From an uncultured Collinsella sp. (GTDB lineage: Bacteria > Actinomycetota > Coriobacteriia > Coriobacteriales > Coriobacteriaceae), in the NCBI GenBank assembly GCA_905204635.1, contig CAJLAN010000004.1, positions 1 through 23,564 of the forward strand: a stretch of DNA of 23,564 nt. Direction: 5' to 3'. How positions within the stretch are numbered: the first letter of the stretch is position 1; each line of letters starts with the position of its first letter. The position numbers were made by a program, and so were the translations under genes. Positions 1 through 6,602 of the stretch are shown here, piece after piece. A model generated the notes under the pieces. That model was given only the letters and a program-made list of their open reading frames with translations. It had not been told where the DNA came from and made no database searches.

Positions 1-1181
1 CCTGCCCCAGCTGCGGCGCCTGCTCCTTTATGGGCACCGCCTCGACCATGCAGGTCACGGCTGAGGCCCTGGGCCTTATGCTTCCCGGTACCGCCCTGCT
101 GCCCGCAACTAGCTCCGACCTGCGCGAGTTTGCCCGCGAGGCCGGCCGCCAGTCCGTGTGGCTCTCCGAGCACAACCTGTGTCCGCGTGACATCGTGACC
201 AAGGAGTCCTTCGAGAACCTCATCATGGTCCACGGCGCCATCTCCGGTTCCACCAACTCGCTGCTGCACATCCCCGCGATCGCCCGCGAGTTTGGCATCG
301 AGATGTCCGCCGACGATTTCGATCGCCTGCACCGTGGCGCCCACTACCTGCTCAACGTCCGCCCCGCAGGTGAGTGGCCGGCGCAGTTCTTCTACTATGC
401 GGGCGGCGTGCCGCGCATCATGGAGGAGATCAAGTCGATGCTCCACCTCGACGTTATGACCGTCACCGGCAAGACTCTCGGCGAGAACCTCGAGGACCTC
501 AAGAACAACGGTTACTACGAGAAGTGCGGTCGTTACCTTGAGAAGTGGAATCTCAAGCGCGAGGACATCATCCGTCCGTTTGACCAGGCCTTCGGCACCG
601 ACGGTTCCATCGCCATCCTCCACGGCAATCTTGCTCCCGAGGGCGCGGTCGTCAAGCACACCGTCGTTCCGCGCGAGATGTTCCAGGCTACGCTCAAGGC
701 CCGTCCGTTCGACTGCGAGGAGGATGCCATTCACGCCGTCCTGACGCATGAGGTCAAGCCCGGCGATGCCGTTATCATTCGCTATGAGGGCCCCAAGGGT
801 TCCGGAATGCCCGAGATGTTCTACACCACTGAGGCTATCGCCAGCGATCCCGAGCTGGGTGCGAGCATTGCCCTGATCACCGATGGCCGCTTCTCCGGCG
901 CCTCCAAGGGCCCGGCTATCGGTCACGTTTCGCCCGAGGCTGCCGTGGGCGGCCCGATTGCCCTGATCGAGGAAGGCGATCTGATCCAGATCAACATCCC
1001 CGAGCGCTCGCTGTCCATCGTGGGCATCGCCGGCAAGGAGATGGAGCCGGCTGAGGTCGACGCCGTCCTGGCCGAGCGCCGAGCCGCTTGGAAGCCCAAG
1101 GCTAATCGCTATACCTCCGGCACGCTCAAGTTCTTTACCGAGCATGCAGTTTCCGCCATTCAGGGTGGCTACATGGAGTAG
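1..1181 (+). CDS. IlvD/Edd-family dehydratase, 5'-truncated (dihydroxy-acid or sugar-acid dehydratase)
   Basis: The reading frame is already open at the window edge (codons from base 3) and ends at TAG 1179-1181, leaving about 393 residues of a protein normally 550-600 long. It begins with CPSCGACSFMGTASTM, equivalent to the Fe-S cysteine motif CPTCGSCSGMF of E. coli IlvD, and later has VIRYEGPKGSGMPEMFY, ALITDGRFSGASKGPAIGHVSPEAA and a GDLIQI motif, all typical of the family. Members dehydrate 2,3-dihydroxy acids (branched-chain amino acid synthesis) or sugar acids such as gluconate, using an Fe-S cluster. The middle (LLNVRPAGEWPAQFFYYAGG) differs clearly from E. coli IlvD. A gluconate-type permease, KDG kinase and KDPG aldolase lie within 9 kb, so a sugar-acid dehydratase role is plausible; ilvD is the conservative alternative. 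Family assignment is sure, substrate is not. Confidence 0.9.
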   Translation, partial: CPSCGACSFMGTASTMQVTAEALGLMLPGTALLPATSSDLREFAREAGRQSVWLSEHNLCPRDIVTKESFENLIMVHGAISGSTNSLLHIPAIAREFGIEMSADDFDRLHRGAHYLLNVRPAGEWPAQFFYYAGGVPRIMEEIKSMLHLDVMTVTGKTLGENLEDLKNNGYYEKCGRYLEKWNLKREDIIRPFDQAFGTDGSIAILHGNLAPEGAVVKHTVVPREMFQATLKARPFDCEEDAIHAVLTHEVKPGDAVIIRYEGPKGSGMPEMFYTTEAIASDPELGASIALITDGRFSGASKGPAIGHVSPEAAVGGPIALIEEGDLIQINIPERSLSIVGIAGKEMEPAEVDAVLAERRAAWKPKANRYTSGTLKFFTEHAVSAIQGGYME

Positions 1182-1231
1182 CGCCCATGCGCATCAAATA
1201 TCTCCTCTCATAGATGCGCGGCACAAAGAGT

Positions 1232-1261
1232 CCCGAGCTCACACGAGCTCGGGGCCTTTTT
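1232..1261 (+). terminator. Intrinsic terminator after the dehydratase gene
   Basis: Perfect 9-bp stem CCCGAGCTC / GAGCTCGGG with an ACAC loop, followed by GCCTTTTT. It lies 50 bases after the stop codon. Confidence 0.9.
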
Positions 1262-1283
1262 CGTCTGGATTGGGGGCGCATAG

Positions 1284-1407
1284 CCGGACGAAAACAATTT
1301 GTGTCTGGTAATAAGCGTACGAAAGCGCAATTTACGTCTTAATTTCGGACGCAAATCAAGACGAAAACCGTTTACGTCTGCTTTAAATCCGTACGAAAAC
1401 GGTTTTC
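1284..1407. repeat. Cluster of four related imperfect palindromes
   Basis: The gap between the dehydratase terminator and the convergent ATPase gene holds four diverged copies of a unit resembling ACGAAAACnnTTTACGTCT, centred near 1296, 1326, 1369 and 1401. The clearest are AGACG-AAAAC-C-GTTTA-CGTCT at 1359-1379 (inverted repeat with one mismatched pair) and GAAAAC-G-GTTTTC at 1395-1407 (perfect). Local AT content is higher than in the genes. No coding potential was seen. They could be protein-binding sites, terminator-like hairpins or a short palindromic repeat family. Confidence 0.6.
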
Positions 1408-1430
1408 ATCTTGCAGGGCAGTTGTCGTTT

Positions 1431-2522
1431 CTACAGTTCAACTTCCAGTTCGGCTTTGTGCTCGTAGAGGTAGTCGCGCATGTAGGGGATGGCAAATGAG
1501 ACCTTGCCGTACGAAGGAGCCTCGATAATCGATTCTCTTAACAGGCGGCTGCGGACGGAGCTCACCTGTTGAGGCGTTTTGTTTAGGGCATCGGCAACCA
1601 TGCTGGTCGAGCTCGTCTGCCCCAAAGACGCCATGCTCAGCAGATAAGCGATGCACGTGGGCGGAATGCGCTGCAGCGCGGGCTCAATCACCATGGCGCA
1701 GAAGCGTTCGCGTGCCGTTGCAATGCCACGCTCGGCTTCTTTTTCTCCAATAATCGCTGTATGTGCGCGTCTTGCCAACTGCCATGCGTAGTATCCAACG
1801 AGTTGAATCATGAAAGGATAGCCTTGCGTTGCCTCGGCAAGTTGGCCGGCAATACCTGGCTGCAACTCCATGCCAGACGCTTCAATGGTTTCCTCGAGGG
1901 AGTACGACACTTCGGTTACTGCCACAGCCTTCAGGTCAAAGGGGAGGGCACGGCGCAAAAACGTAAGTGTCTTTCCGTTGATGATGCTTTCAATCATCGA
2001 AGGCAGCCCAGCAAAAACAAAGGCGATATCAAGGTCTTCGCCGATAACCTGCTGAATCGCAATGGAGAGCGTTCGGACCTCATCGAGCTCTGCGTCTTGA
2101 ACCTCGTCGAGAGTGATGAGCAGGCCATTTCCATTCTTGGATATTGTCTGTCTCATGGCGTCGCGTAGCGATGGGCCGATTCGCTCAATGTCTATGCTGC
2201 CGATGGATATGCCAGCTACGGTGGGCTCAAATCTGGCGTGCTTGGCCTGGAATTTGGGCTGCAGCTGTTCGAGAATGCGCTGGCAAAGTCCCTCGGTTGC
2301 GACCTCTTTTATGACCGTCCAGCCACGGCTTTGCGCCAAACGCGAGCACTCGTCAAGGAGGACCGTCTTGCCCGTTCCACGGACGCCGGCTATGCGCATT
2401 AGGCGCCCAGGGGCACCAGGCCCATTGGTGAGGCCTTCACTGAATTCTTCAAGTACATCTTCGCGGCCGATAATCGTGGGAGGTGTTTTACCTGCTGTGG
2501 GCTTAAAAGGGTTTGTTTGCAT
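1431..2522 (-). CDS. Orc1/Cdc6-like AAA+ ATPase with C-terminal winged helix
   Basis: A 363-residue protein. Walker A is GVRGTGKT (residues 46-53) and Walker B is LLITLDE (134-140), followed by the small helical AAA lid. The C-terminal third (AYLLSMASLGQTSSTSMVADAL onward, ending in YMRDYLYE) looks like the winged helix of Orc/Cdc6-type ATP-binding proteins found as orphan genes in many bacteria. The start was set at ATG 2522 because AAAGGTGG sits 5 bases before it; a GTG 9 bases upstream has no ribosome-binding site. No transmembrane segment. The gene stands alone, is convergent with the dehydratase and is preceded by a striking array of 10-bp repeats. Cellular role is unknown; the fold suggests ATP-dependent DNA or protein remodelling. 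Confidence 0.85.
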   Translation of the reverse strand: MQTNPFKPTAGKTPPTIIGREDVLEEFSEGLTNGPGAPGRLMRIAGVRGTGKTVLLDECSRLAQSRGWTVIKEVATEGLCQRILEQLQPKFQAKHARFEPTVAGISIGSIDIERIGPSLRDAMRQTISKNGNGLLITLDEVQDAELDEVRTLSIAIQQVIGEDLDIAFVFAGLPSMIESIINGKTLTFLRRALPFDLKAVAVTEVSYSLEETIEASGMELQPGIAGQLAEATQGYPFMIQLVGYYAWQLARRAHTAIIGEKEAERGIATARERFCAMVIEPALQRIPPTCIAYLLSMASLGQTSSTSMVADALNKTPQQVSSVRSRLLRESIIEAPSYGKVSFAIPYMRDYLYEHKAELEVEL

Positions 2523-2540
2523 GTGAGCCACCTTTGCTCA

Positions 2541-2610
2541 AGATATAGCAAGATATAGCAAAGTATAGCAAGATATAGCAAAGTATAGTGAGATATAGCA
2601 ACGTATAGCG
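2541..2610 (-). repeat. Seven tandem 10-bp repeats in the ATPase promoter region
   Basis: Plus-strand units agatatagca, agatatagca, aagtatagca, agatatagca, aagtatagtg, agatatagca, acgtatagcg follow one another without gaps, 18 bases before the ATPase start. On the coding (minus) strand each reads TGCTATATCT or TGCTATACTT, so several contain an extended -10-like TGnTATACT. The 10-bp period places all units on nearly the same face of the helix. Confidence 0.9.
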
Positions 2611-2635
2611 CTGTTTGCGGGTTCTTACGGTGGTG

Positions 2636-3316
2636 CTATTTCCCGAATGCCGCGCGCACAAAGCGCTGGGCGAACAGCTTATTAGCGATGTTGATGACAT
2701 GCCCCAAGAACAGCGCCGAGATGGCGGTGGTCACGCCAAAGCCGCCCAGGTTGTGCATGAGCGCGAGCGACAGAACGAGAGACACGGCGACATGCGAGCA
2801 GTCGAACACGACTTTTACGTCGCCAAAGCGGCGTTTAATCTTTTCGGCAATGACCTGCACCAGGCCGTCGGGCGCGTTGGGGACAACGCCCATGTTGACG
2901 ACGAGACTTACGCCAAATGCAGTGACAGCGAGGGAGAGCAGCATGGTCTCAACCTGTATGGGGGGTGCTGCGGGATGCAGCGGGTTGACCGCCATGAAGA
3001 AGTCGGTGAAGCCACCGATGAGCGTTGAGAAGCACAGCTCGAGCAGGATGCGCGGCTGGAACTCGCGTCGCAAGATAGTGAATTGTGCCACGATGTAGGC
3101 GACATAGGTAGCAGCGATCCAAAAGCCGAGCGTCTTGCCCGTGAGCATGGATAGGGTTGTGGCAAAGCACGTGAGCGCGGCGACGCCCAGGCTGGATGCC
3201 GTCTGGAGACTCATGCCGAGTGCCAGTACTGCAACGCCCGCCAGATACATCAGCATCCTGATGACGGTATGGAACCAATCGATCTTCTCGCCATTCATGA
3301 TGATGAGCGGTCGCAT
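2636..3316 (-). CDS. YczE/YitT-type integral membrane protein
   Basis: A 226-residue hydrophobic protein with about five predicted membrane segments, including residues near 17-40 (VIRMLMYLAGVAVLALGMSL) and 125-145. It resembles the YczE/YyaS/YitT membrane family: a glycine-rich first helix followed by SLGVAAL, a central GVVPNAPDGLVQVIAEKI loop and a last segment with FLGHVINIANKLF. Transport substrate is unknown for this family. The ATG at 3316 is preferred; the next ATG (3298) lacks a ribosome-binding site. The upstream leader carries a LacI operator, hairpin element B, structured element A and an intrinsic terminator, so it is probably controlled with the sugar-acid genes and by premature termination. 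A role in exporting or importing a sugar acid is inference from this context only. Confidence 0.75.
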   Translation of the reverse strand: MRPLIIMNGEKIDWFHTVIRMLMYLAGVAVLALGMSLQTASSLGVAALTCFATTLSMLTGKTLGFWIAATYVAYIVAQFTILRREFQPRILLELCFSTLIGGFTDFFMAVNPLHPAAPPIQVETMLLSLAVTAFGVSLVVNMGVVPNAPDGLVQVIAEKIKRRFGDVKVVFDCSHVAVSLVLSLALMHNLGGFGVTTAISALFLGHVINIANKLFAQRFVRAAFGK

Positions 3317-3343
3317 GTTGCTACCCGTCTTTTCGGTTGTGTG

Positions 3344-3472
3344 AAAAAACTGACCCGGACCGGCAAAAGAGGGTTATCGGAGGCACTGCTGTTAAAGCAG
3401 AAAAGCCGGCCCCACGGTCAGTTGTCTAGGAAGTGTCTCGCTGTGCCGGAATGGGACTGAAGGGCCAGCGAG
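3344..3472 (-). promoter_or_regulatory. Structured leader RNA element A, copy 1, ending in an intrinsic terminator
   Basis: Read on the minus strand: hairpin P1 (CTCGCTG/CAGCGAG, plus 3466-3472 with 3437-3443) presents the loop CAGTCCCATTCCGG. Then comes P2, with outer stem CTGACC/GGTCAG (plus 3416-3421 with 3350-3355) and inner stem GGCCGGC/GCCGGTC (3405-3411 with 3358-3364). P2 encloses small hairpin P3 (CTGCT/AGCAG) followed by the bulge GTGCCTCCGATAACC. P2 is followed at once by TTTTTT (plus 3344-3349), so it can act as a rho-independent terminator 28 bases before the yczE-like start. Conserved single-stranded segments recur in copy 2 at 7671-7800. I recognise no known riboswitch class; the ligand or binding protein is unknown. 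Confidence 0.75.
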
Positions 3473-3495
3473 ACGGGAGGAAAGCAAATGACATT

Positions 3496-3553
3496 GCGTG
3501 GGCAATAGGATGCCAAGATGGTAGGGTGCGTCTTAGCATCCTATTGCCCACGC
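3496..3553 (-). promoter_or_regulatory. Leader hairpin element B, copy 1
   Basis: A 17-bp perfect stem (plus 3496-3512 with 3537-3553) topped by a second stem (AAGATG/CGTCTT, 3515-3520 with 3529-3534) and an 8-base loop, CACCCTAC on the transcribed strand. It lies directly downstream of the operator in the yczE-like leader. The same architecture with altered, still-paired stem bases and an identical loop occurs before kdgK (8952-9009). Confidence 0.8.
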
Positions 3554-3556
3554 TCG

Positions 3557-3609
3557 ACGAAATCGGTTTCGTTTGAGCCTTAGTATACACACGGGATTCT
3601 ATTTGCAAA
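3557..3609 (-). promoter_or_regulatory. Promoter and LacI-type operator for the yczE-like gene
   Basis: On the minus strand there is -10 TATACT (plus 3582-3587) with a weak -35 TTTGCA (plus 3604-3609) at a 16-base spacing. Operator ACGAAATCGGTTTCGT (3557-3572) begins about 10 bases downstream of the -10, over the expected transcription start, the classic place for a repressor site. A CG-centred quasi-palindrome is typical of LacI-family operators; the same site recurs at 3682-3697 and 9026-9041. Confidence 0.8.
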
Positions 3610-3626
3610 GAGAAAAACAATAAAAA

Positions 3627-3638
3627 GTGAACGTTCAC
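3627..3638. other. Perfect 12-bp palindrome GTGAACGTTCAC
   Basis: It lies between the divergent promoters of the yczE-like and HIT genes, upstream of both -10 elements. It has a central CG like a LacI-family site but differs from the operator shared by the three promoters. It may bind a second regulator; no candidate can be named from sequence. Confidence 0.5.
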
Positions 3639-3662
3639 CTAATCGTAACAACTCGTTGGCTG

Positions 3663-3706
3663 TATCATGGTGGTAGTCGATACGAAACCGATTTCGTATC
3701 GACTAC
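3663..3706 (+). promoter_or_regulatory. HIT-gntP promoter with extended LacI-type operator
   Basis: A -10-like TATCAT (3663-3668) is followed by operator ACGAAACCGATTTCGT (3682-3697). The operator core sits in a 34-bp inverted repeat (3673-3706) with a single mismatched pair next to the centre; the outer arms are GTAGTCGATACGAAA and its complement. The distance from -10 to operator matches the other two copies. No convincing -35 is visible. Confidence 0.75.
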
Positions 3707-3803
3707 GCATGCGTTGTATCTGTCCATTATCTGGTGGTGTAAACGAGGGGTTACGCCTGCCGCAAAAGCGGCATTCATCATTGTCCAGATCGAAAGGATC
3801 ACC

Positions 3804-4238
3804 ATGGAACAGCATACCGATTGCTCGTACTGCATGTGCGGGACCGACAACACGCTCGTCGATGCCTTTGGCATCCCCATGTTTGACCTGCCTGCCAGCA
3901 AGCTCATCTTGTTTAAGGAGCAGAGTCATAAGGGCCGCGTAATCGTGGCCTCCAAGCAGCACGTCGATGACATCTCCTGCATGTCCGAGGAAGACGCCGC
4001 CGCCTTTATGGCCGATGTCCGCCACGTCGCGGCAGCGCTGCACAAGGCGTTCAATCCCGACAAGATTAACTTTGGTGCCTACGGCGACACCATGCATCAC
4101 CTGCACGTGCATATCGTCCCCAAGTACAAGGACGACCCGTTTGAGTTTGGCGACGTGTTTGCCATGAACCCCGGTCGCGTCACGCTCGAGTCGGCTCAGT
4201 ACGACGAGATCGCCCAGGCAATTGTCGCCAACCTGTAA
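3804..4238 (+). CDS. HIT-family (histidine triad) protein
   Basis: 144 residues. The histidine triad is H99-L-H101-V-H103 within HHLHVHIVPK, the nucleotide-binding and catalytic motif of HIT phosphoramidases/nucleotide hydrolases. The substrate-side strand NFGAYGDTMHH precedes it as usual. Cysteines 7, 10 and 12 (CSYCMC) lie near the N-terminus where some HIT proteins bind zinc. Start is ATG 3804, with AAAGGA ending 5 bases upstream; upstream in-frame codons run through the operator and are rejected. The gntP gene follows after 66 bases without an apparent terminator, so the two are probably cotranscribed. Why a HIT protein accompanies an acid permease is unclear; it might process an adenylated or phosphorylated metabolite. 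Confidence 0.9.
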   Translation: MEQHTDCSYCMCGTDNTLVDAFGIPMFDLPASKLILFKEQSHKGRVIVASKQHVDDISCMSEEDAAAFMADVRHVAAALHKAFNPDKINFGAYGDTMHHLHVHIVPKYKDDPFEFGDVFAMNPGRVTLESAQYDEIAQAIVANL

Positions 4239-4304
4239 GCGAGTAAAAGCTGCTATTTCGAATAGAAGCACTTGGCTTCATTGCCAGTTAAAAGGAGCTT
4301 ATCT

Positions 4305-5639
4305 ATGAATGCAGGAGTTGTTTCACTCCTTTGGGTGCTGGTGGGCGTAGTCCTGCTGGTCGCCATGATCGTTAAGTTTAAAATCAACAGCATCATTGCG
4401 CTTATTCTTTCCGCCATTTTTATCGCCCTTGCCGACGGCATCTCTGTGGGCGACCTTGTCACCACCATGGAAGATGGACTGGGCGGAACGCTTAAGTCGC
4501 TTGCGCTGATCATTATCTTTGGCGCAGCCATCGGAAAACTGATGACCGATTCGGGTGCCTCGCAGCAGATTGCCGACACTATCGTTGACAAGCTCGGTAT
4601 TAAGCTGCTGCCTGTTGCGCTTCTGATCATCGGCGTTATCTTTGGTATGAGCATGTTCTACGAGGTGGCGTTCCTTATCGTTACGCCGCTCGTTATCAGC
4701 ATCGCCAAAGAGGCCGACATCCCCTATATGCGCCTGATTATCCCGGCTGTTTCTGGTACCACGATGGGCCATTCTCTTTTTCCGCCGCAGCCTGGTCCTA
4801 TGGCGCTGGTGAGTGCCTTTGGTGCCGAGGTTCCGCCGGTCTACATCTTTGGTCTGATCGTCACGATTCCGACACTTATCTGCTCTGGTCTTTTGCTGTG
4901 CCATTTCATCCCCGGTCTCGATGACATGCCGCTTGGCAATGTTATGAAGCCGGCGGAGCGCAGGCCCGCGGACGAGCTTCCGCCGTTCTGGCTTTCCATT
5001 CTGGTGCCGCTGTTCCCGGCAATCATCATGATTGGGGCTTCGATTATCAAGAACACGGTGGGCGAGGGTTGCTTTGCATACGATCTTGCCAGCTGCATCG
5101 GTAGCGCAGATATCACTATGCTCATCACGATGATTCTTGCCATGGTTGCGTATGGTTATACGCGCGGCATGGATGGCGGAGAGATCTCTAGCTCTATGTC
5201 CGATGCTATCAAGGGCGTCGCGAACGTGCTGCTCGTTATCGGTGCCGGCGGCATCATGAAGCAGGTCATCATTACTTCTGGCGTTGGCGCGACGCTTGCC
5301 GACATGGTGAGCCTCATGCCGGTGTCGCCGCTGATTTTGGCTTGGGTGATCACGGTGGTCCTGCGCCTGCTCACCGGCCAGGGTACCGTCTCGGCCATCA
5401 CCGCCGCCGGCGTCGTGGCACCTATGGTTACGCAGTTTGGCATCAACCCGGTGCTTGCAGTACTGGTCTGCGCCTGCGCATCCAATACCATCACGCCTAT
5501 GTATGACGGCGGCTACCTGCTGTTCCAGCAGTCGTTTGGCCTGTCGATGAAGGATACCTATAAGACATGGGGCCTGTTGGAGCTCGTCAACTCCGTTGTC
5601 GGCCTCATCATGGTTCTGATCCTGAGCCTGTTTATCTAG
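4305..5639 (+). CDS. gntP: GntP-family gluconate-type permease
   Basis: 444 residues, matching E. coli GntP-family permeases (about 440). The protein is almost entirely hydrophobic with 10-12 or more membrane segments. Family features include the N-terminal INSIIALILSAIFIALADG region, GMSMFYEVAFLIVTPLV, SGTTMGHSLFPPQPGPMAL and the C-terminal LTGQGTVSAITAAG and SNTITPMYDGGYLLF. These proteins import gluconate or related aldonic acids by proton symport. ATG 4305 follows AAAGGAGC by 6 bases. It lies behind the HIT gene in one unit controlled by the LacI-type operator at 3682-3697 and ends in a strong terminator. With kdgK and eda nearby, the substrate is likely a sugar acid that enters the KDG route; gluconate itself is the simplest guess. 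Confidence 0.9.
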   Translation: MNAGVVSLLWVLVGVVLLVAMIVKFKINSIIALILSAIFIALADGISVGDLVTTMEDGLGGTLKSLALIIIFGAAIGKLMTDSGASQQIADTIVDKLGIKLLPVALLIIGVIFGMSMFYEVAFLIVTPLVISIAKEADIPYMRLIIPAVSGTTMGHSLFPPQPGPMALVSAFGAEVPPVYIFGLIVTIPTLICSGLLLCHFIPGLDDMPLGNVMKPAERRPADELPPFWLSILVPLFPAIIMIGASIIKNTVGEGCFAYDLASCIGSADITMLITMILAMVAYGYTRGMDGGEISSSMSDAIKGVANVLLVIGAGGIMKQVIITSGVGATLADMVSLMPVSPLILAWVITVVLRLLTGQGTVSAITAAGVVAPMVTQFGINPVLAVLVCACASNTITPMYDGGYLLFQQSFGLSMKDTYKTWGLLELVNSVVGLIMVLILSLFI

Positions 5640-5675
5640 GCGAGAAACGCATAAGACAAGCGTGTCTCACCGCAA

Positions 5676-5722
5676 GCCCGCGGACAGTTGCCTATCAAAC
5701 TGTCCGCGGGCCTTTGCTTTTT
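5676..5722 (+). terminator. Intrinsic terminator of the HIT-gntP unit
   Basis: Perfect 14-bp stem GCCCGCGGACAGTT / AACTGTCCGCGGGC with an 8-base loop, followed by CCTTTGCTTTTT. Confidence 0.95.
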
Positions 5723-5755
5723 ATACCAACGGCATGTCGCACCCGTCCCCCCCCC

Positions 5756-5828
5756 ATAAGTTGCGGTGGAATAGTTCCTGTTTTTGCTGCTGAAGGCTTT
5801 GAGCAGGAACTATTCCACCGCAACTTAT
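5756..5828. repeat. Long palindromic repeat, copy 1 (upstream of the GntR gene)
   Basis: A perfect 25-bp inverted repeat (5756-5780 with 5804-5828) starting ATAAGTTGCGGTGGAATA. C-rich and G-rich flanks, including a run of nine C at 5747-5755, extend the pairing imperfectly. The 23-base centre (TTTTTGCTGCTGAAGGC...) resembles the centre of copy 2 at 6603-6669, so the whole unit, not just the arms, is repeated. This suggests a miniature palindromic repeat family. It ends about 70 bases before the GntR start codon. Confidence 0.85.
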
Positions 5829-5897
5829 GAGGGGGCGGGGGATGCGATAGTATTGCATGGTGGTATTCGATTAACCGAGGCTTCATCCGAGGGCTTT

Positions 5898-6587
5898 ATG
5901 GAACAGCAGTATTATCAGAGCCTGCAAGACCAGGCGTACAACGCATTGCGGTCCAAGATCATCTATGCCGAGCTCAAGCCTGGCACGCGCCTTTCGGCGA
6001 TTGGTCTGGAAAAGGAGACGGGAATCGGGCGCACGCCCATTCGCGAGTCATTTGTGCGCCTGCGTGAGCAGGAGCTGGTGGAAACGCGTCCCAAAAGCGG
6101 CACCTATGTCTCAAAAATCAGCATGGAGCGCGCCGAGAACGCCTGTTTCTTGCGCGAGAAACTCGAAAGAAGCGTGCTTATTAAATGCTGCTCGGTCGCC
6201 TCGCCCGAGCAAAAGCATCGGCTTGAGCAGATTCTTGCCGAGTCCGAGTCGCTCGACCATAGCGAAACGCGTCGTTTCTTCGATCTGGACAACCTGTTCC
6301 ATGAGACGTGTTTTGAGATTGCCGGTCGTCACATGTTGTGGGATTGGATGAAGAGCGTCAACACGCATTTTGAGCGATACAACTGGTTGCGTATGGTGTC
6401 GCAGGATCTGGATTGGGAGCCGATTCGTCGGCAACATCGCCGGATTCTCGAGGCCATTAAGAGGGGCGATACCGATGCAGCGAGCTATCTGGCCGAGACG
6501 CACCTGCACCTGATGCCCGAGGAGCAGGGCCCGGTTATCGCCTTGCATCCTGACTATTTTGAGCTGTCCAAGGACTCGGCCATCTAA
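5898..6587 (+). CDS. GntR-family (FCD/FadR subfamily) transcriptional regulator
   Basis: 229 residues. Residues 6-75 form the GntR winged helix-turn-helix (YNALRSKIIYAELKPGTRLS, then GIGRTPIRESFVRLREQELV and the wing RPKSGTYVS). The remainder is an all-helical FCD effector domain with FDLDNLFHETCFEIAG and QHRRILEAIKRGD, where Asp and His residues usually bind a metal and a carboxylate effector. Such regulators often sense sugar acids. ATG 5898 was chosen because translation then begins with the domain; GAGGG lies 4 bases upstream. A longer in-frame start at 5784 would lie inside the palindromic repeat. The gene follows the gntP terminator, so it has its own promoter; it plausibly controls neighbouring sugar-acid genes, but no operator for it was identified. 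Confidence 0.9.
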   Translation: MEQQYYQSLQDQAYNALRSKIIYAELKPGTRLSAIGLEKETGIGRTPIRESFVRLREQELVETRPKSGTYVSKISMERAENACFLREKLERSVLIKCCSVASPEQKHRLEQILAESESLDHSETRRFFDLDNLFHETCFEIAGRHMLWDWMKSVNTHFERYNWLRMVSQDLDWEPIRRQHRRILEAIKRGDTDAASYLAETHLHLMPEEQGPVIALHPDYFELSKDSAI

Positions 6588-6602
6588 CTCGTCCCCTACA
6601 TT

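Noticed and set aside
2541..2610. CRISPR-like array
   Set aside because: Units are 10 bp with no spacers and no cas genes nearby.
2399..2700. Short hydrophobic minus-strand peptides (LYLAILCYILLYL-like) across the 10-bp repeats
   Set aside because: They are only translations of the tandem repeat; no ribosome-binding site was seen, and they overlap the ATPase promoter.
3344..3472. T-box, cobalamin or c-di-GMP riboswitch
   Set aside because: The diagnostic T-box, B12-box and c-di-GMP core sequences are absent; resemblance was limited to a few bases such as GCCUCCG.
3627..3638. Catabolite-responsive (cre) site
   Set aside because: GTGAACGTTCAC lacks the 14-base spacing of the cre consensus.
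5784..5897. N-terminal extension of the GntR regulator
   Set aside because: The extra codons translate the palindromic repeat and the domain begins only after ATG 5898.
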